Assembly: GCA_030529205.1 (NCBI GenBank)
Contig: JAUMXJ010000028.1
Coordinates: 1-9,553 of the forward strand
DNA from: Bacillota bacterium
GTDB lineage: Bacteria; Bacillota; Clostridia; Peptostreptococcales; Acidaminobacteraceae
Length of the DNA stretch: 9,553 bases
Direction: 5' to 3'
The notes beneath the pieces were generated by a model that was given only the letters and a program-made list of their open reading frames with translations, did not search any database and had not been told where the DNA came from. This document shows positions 7,533 through 9,553 of the stretch, piece after piece; position 1 is the first letter of the stretch; every line of letters starts with the position of its first letter. A program made the position numbers and the translations under genes.

Positions 7533-8468
7533 TCACACCTTCTTCACTGTTTTTTTGCCGAACAATCCGTTCGGTTTACCCAATATCACGAGAAGCAGGA
7601 GGGAGTACACAATCACCATCTGCCATTTTGCAACAGGCTCCCATCCCGGAATGTTTGCCAAAAACCCCACTACATTTGCCAGTATCGGGATGAGGATCGC
7701 GCCGACAATCGGCCCGTAGAATGTGCCGAAACCGCCCAAAATACACGCCAAAAATGCATTCACCTGGACAGTCGCCATAAAGGTCGGGGTGATGGAAACT
7801 CCGCTCCCCGCATACATCACCGCAGAGAGCACGCCGAGTGCGGAAGCAAGTCCCCAGGAGATGGCGGTCACTTTCATGGTATTGATCCCCATCAATTCCG
7901 CCGTATACTCGTGGGAAGCGGTTGCACGCACGCTCAAACCCCATTTGCTGAATTTGAGAAGTGCGAAGATCAGTCCGAGAACAACGGCGGTTACCGCCAG
8001 ACTGATCAACGCATGCTTCGTGACAACAATCTCTCCGCCCGCAACCTGCAGGACAATATTCGGAGATTGCCCATATTTCACGAAATGATACAGGGGTTCG
8101 AACGGGATTTTTTCGGGATTTCCGAAAATAAGAGGAATCGCTCCGATGATCACGGACACGAAGCCCATGGTGATAATCTGTTTACTCAAAACATTGACAT
8201 TGCGCCCTCTACGAAAAATAAAATAATCAATTCCCAATCCGGTCAACGCTCCGAATATCATTCCGACGGGCGCTCCGATCCACACAGGAAGTCCGACGGT
8301 GTTGAACATCCATGCGACAAGGTAGCATCCGAAGGCGGATATACTGCTCTGCGCAAAATTGGCCGTGGTGGATGTTTTAAAAATAATGGTCACCGAAAAT
8401 GCCAACAGGCAGGTTACACACACGCTCAACAAAGATCCGAGCACAGTGGAAAAGAATGATGCCAACAT
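7533..8468 (-). CDS. livH: Branched-chain amino acid-type ABC transporter permease, LivH-like, first gene of the operon
   Basis: This 311-residue hydrophobic protein is the partner permease. N-F-A-Q-S-S-I-S-A-F-G-C-Y-L near the N-terminus corresponds to the LivH segment N-x-A-x-G. The coupling loop S-K-W-G-L-S-V-R-A-T-A-S-H-E-Y-T-A-E-L-M-G-I matches the family pattern G-x-x-x-R-A, and L-G-G-F-G-T-F-Y-G-P-I-V-G-A and the tail K-P-N-G-L-F-G-K-K are typical. The ATG at 8468 is chosen because it starts a membrane segment and has GGAGG 6 bases upstream; an ATG at 8558 would lie inside the promoter. The leader from the predicted transcription start to this ATG is about 70 bases. It contains a small GAACG/CGTTC repeat (8511-8522) but no recognisable riboswitch. 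Confidence 0.94.
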   Translation of the reverse strand: MLASFFSTVLGSLLSVCVTCLLAFSVTIIFKTSTTANFAQSSISAFGCYLVAWMFNTVGLPVWIGAPVGMIFGALTGLGIDYFIFRRGRNVNVLSKQIITMGFVSVIIGAIPLIFGNPEKIPFEPLYHFVKYGQSPNIVLQVAGGEIVVTKHALISLAVTAVVLGLIFALLKFSKWGLSVRATASHEYTAELMGINTMKVTAISWGLASALGVLSAVMYAGSGVSITPTFMATVQVNAFLACILGGFGTFYGPIVGAILIPILANVVGFLANIPGWEPVAKWQMVIVYSLLLLVILGKPNGLFGKKTVKKV

Positions 8469-8523
8469 CGAACACCTCCCAATGATACATGATGATCCGC
8501 CACTCGATATGAACGACCGTTCG

Positions 8524-8561
8524 GTGAATGAGTATTCACTTAAGTGTATTCTATTCATTCA
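8524..8561 (-). promoter_or_regulatory. Probable TetR-type operator overlapping the operon promoter
   Basis: GTGAAT-GAGT-ATTCAC (8524-8539) is a perfect six-base inverted repeat with a four-base spacer, just after the predicted transcription start. A second copy of the half-site, TGAATGAATA, lies inverted on the minus strand at 8552-8561 and touches the -10 box. It matches TGAATGAGTA (8525-8534) in nine of ten positions. CACTTAAGTG (8537-8546) is a further perfect palindrome between them. TGAATGA-type arms resemble the operator consensus I recall for the Bacillus FadR/YsiA repressor. A repressor bound here would block the promoter; the TetR-family gene at 1-332 is the obvious candidate. The exact centre of binding cannot be decided from sequence. 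Confidence 0.65.
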
Positions 8562-8576
8562 GTCGGGAAATGTCAA
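8548..8576 (-). promoter_or_regulatory. Sigma-A-type promoter of the transporter/catabolic operon
   Basis: On the minus strand a perfect -35 box TTGACA (8571-8576) and a -10 box TAGAAT (8548-8553, five of six) are separated by exactly 17 bases. Transcription would start near 8541, about 72 bases before the livH start codon. This is by far the best promoter match in the window and is placed correctly for the operon. Confidence 0.8.
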
Positions 8577-8605
8577 TCCGAATTAAAATGGTGATTTTCA
8601 ATACA

Positions 8606-8670
8606 TATTATGACAAAAGCGATGCAATGTTGTCACAACAACACAATCCGCATATGCATACGAATATAAT
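8606..8670 (+). promoter_or_regulatory. Promoter region of the DUF438 gene with a 13-base palindrome
   Basis: A perfect TATAAT lies at 8665-8670, 15 bases before GGAGG (8686-8690). No acceptable -35 box sits 16-18 bases upstream of it; the sequence there is CACAAT. Instead TGTTGT-C-ACAACA (8628-8640) is a perfect palindrome centred about 43 bases before the expected start, the position used by class II activators of the CRP/FNR kind. A second inverted repeat, TGACAA (8611-8616) with TTGTCA (8630-8635), overlaps it. An alternative promoter TTAAAA-N17-TATTAT ends at 8611. The rest of the 227-base divergent gap is A+T-rich and shows nothing else. Confidence 0.5.
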
Positions 8671-8695
8671 CTTGTAAAAAAGAATGGAGGCCCTT

Positions 8696-9553
8696 ATGAA
8701 AGAGCATATGAAAAACTTCAACGAACAAAAAATGCGCGAAGCATACAGAATCAAGGAGTCATTCAAAAAAGGGGAAATCGACCTGGCTATGGCAAATGCC
8801 CAAATGAAAGCACATGTCGGCCAAATCACCCCGGATGAGCTCGCATACATCGAACAGGAATTCCAGGAGATGGCGGATGAGGAGTGTATCAAGGAGAGCG
8901 TGGAGGAAATGCTTGCAATTTACGACGGAGTTCTGGTATCCGACGAAATCAATCAATACCACAAATTAGCGGATGGGCATCCCATCAAAAATTACTACGA
9001 CGAAAACTCCGCAATCAAGGATGTGGTCAAACAATTGGAAGCTCTTCTGGAGAAACCCTACATCAAGAACGAATGGGACGAAAAACTCGAGAATTTGAAT
9101 ACATTCAAGACGCATTTGAGCAGAAAACAAAATCAATTATACACCGCTTTGGAACGAAAGGGCTTCGATCGCCCTACGCAGACCATGTGGTTGTACGACA
9201 ACGAAGTGCGCGATCAGATCAGCAATTTCACGCAAATGGCGAAAAGAATCGAGGATACCGGATCCGAGGAATTGAGGGAGGGCTTTTCCATCCTGAGAAG
9301 CCATCTTCTCGATCTCATGTCCAAAGAAGAGACCATACTCTATCCGACTTCTCTGGAACTTCTCACCGACTCGGACATTTCCGAGCTTGCGGAAGGAGAT
9401 CTTGAAATCGGGTACGCGCTCATCAGTCCGCCTAAATTTGAAGCTGCCGCTCCTCAACAAAACATAGAAGAGGAAGAGCATTTGTCGGAAAAACAAAGCG
9501 CCGCTCCTTTCACTCAAAGCGGAAGAGACGCAAAATTTGCGGAAGAACTTGAT
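8696..9553 (+). CDS. DUF438 and hemerythrin-like domain protein, 3' end outside the window
   Basis: The 286 visible residues form a charged helical protein. Residues about 8-75 match the DUF438 domain in character (E-S-F-K-K-G-E-I-D-L-A-M-A, H-V-G-Q-I-T-P-D-E-L-A-Y-I-E-Q-E). Residues about 90-220 resemble the hemerythrin HHE-type region that follows it: G-H-P-I (94-97), H-L-S-R-K-Q-N-Q-L-Y (140-149), M-W-L-Y-D-N-E-V-R (164-172) and H-L-L-D-L-M-S-K-E-E-T-I-L-Y-P (203-217). E-I-G-Y-A-L-I (237-243) is the usual link, and family members often continue into a PAS domain, which would lie beyond the window. Several expected iron ligands look replaced: Gln145 where relatives have Glu, and no His in the M-W-x-x-D-N-E segment. 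The role is probably sensory, for oxygen, nitric oxide or redox, by family analogy only. GGAGG lies 5 bases before the ATG. Confidence 0.82.
   Translation, partial: MKEHMKNFNEQKMREAYRIKESFKKGEIDLAMANAQMKAHVGQITPDELAYIEQEFQEMADEECIKESVEEMLAIYDGVLVSDEINQYHKLADGHPIKNYYDENSAIKDVVKQLEALLEKPYIKNEWDEKLENLNTFKTHLSRKQNQLYTALERKGFDRPTQTMWLYDNEVRDQISNFTQMAKRIEDTGSEELREGFSILRSHLLDLMSKEETILYPTSLELLTDSDISELAEGDLEIGYALISPPKFEAAAPQQNIEEEEHLSEKQSAAPFTQSGRDAKFAEELD

Noticed and set aside
7485..8459. A 324-codon plus-strand frame opposite livH
   Set aside because: The translation is Arg/His/Gln/Asn-rich, low in hydrophobic residues, and matches nothing. The minus strand encodes a clear permease.
3555..8468. 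Straightforward branched-chain amino acid transporter
   Set aside because: The subunit families are right, but LivHMGFK-type systems carry varied substrates, and the attached catabolic genes point to a C4 hydroxyacid or its conjugate. The family name is kept without asserting leucine, isoleucine or valine transport.
8511..8522. GAACG-AC-CGTTC as a second operator or leader hairpin
   Set aside because: The arms are five bases with a two-base centre, which as RNA leaves only a four-base stem. It may be chance, so it is mentioned only in the livH entry.
9137..9517. A 126-codon minus-strand frame inside the DUF438 gene
   Set aside because: It lies wholly within the plus-strand gene, which has a good ribosome binding site and family motifs. 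No promoter or SD site was seen for it.
1..9553. CRISPR arrays, tRNA or rRNA genes, insertion sequences, phage genes
   Set aside because: I saw no regularly spaced repeats, cloverleaf-like segments, transposase motifs or terminal inverted repeats on either strand.

Overview
The window carries one long minus-strand gene cluster and the first 858 bases of a divergent plus-strand gene. By eye the base composition is near 50% GC. Strong GGAGG-type ribosome binding sites, a lipoprotein-type transporter receptor and a DUF438-family gene suggest a Clostridia-like anaerobic Firmicute. The species cannot be named, and even the phylum is an inference.

Layout in transcription order on the minus strand: a sigma-A-type promoter with an overlapping inverted-repeat operator (about 8524-8576); two branched-chain-amino-acid-type (HAAT/Liv family) ABC permeases (livH-like 7533-8468, livM-like 6530-7531); two ATPases (livG-like 5728-6528, livF-like 4985-5689); a lipoprotein substrate-binding protein (3555-4895); a cytoplasmic alpha/beta hydrolase (2503-3543); a CoA-transferase of the acetyl-CoA hydrolase/transferase family (1157-2485); a 3-hydroxybutyrate dehydrogenase (353-1114); and a TetR-family regulator whose 3' end lies outside the window (1-332). 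Gaps between genes run from 1 to 89 bases. No convincing terminator is visible, so this looks like one operon.

Read together, the operon appears to import a small acid, ester or oligomer through a Liv-type transporter, cleave it inside the cell with the hydrolase, oxidise (R)-3-hydroxybutyrate to acetoacetate with the dehydrogenase, and exchange CoA with the CoA-transferase. The dehydrogenase assignment is strong, because all four substrate-contacting positions of the family are present. The imported compound is unknown, and amino-acid transport is not the best guess in this company. The TetR protein at the end of the operon probably controls the promoter at its head, where the operator resembles the TGAATGA-type sites of acyl-CoA-responsive FadR/YsiA repressors.

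To the right, a short divergent intergenic region (8469-8695) separates the operon from a plus-strand DUF438/hemerythrin-like gene (8696 to beyond the window end). Its TATAAT box lacks a good -35 element but has a perfect 13-base palindrome where a class II activator would bind. I see no tRNA, rRNA, CRISPR array, insertion sequence or phage gene. No stretch over 300 bases lacks a gene.
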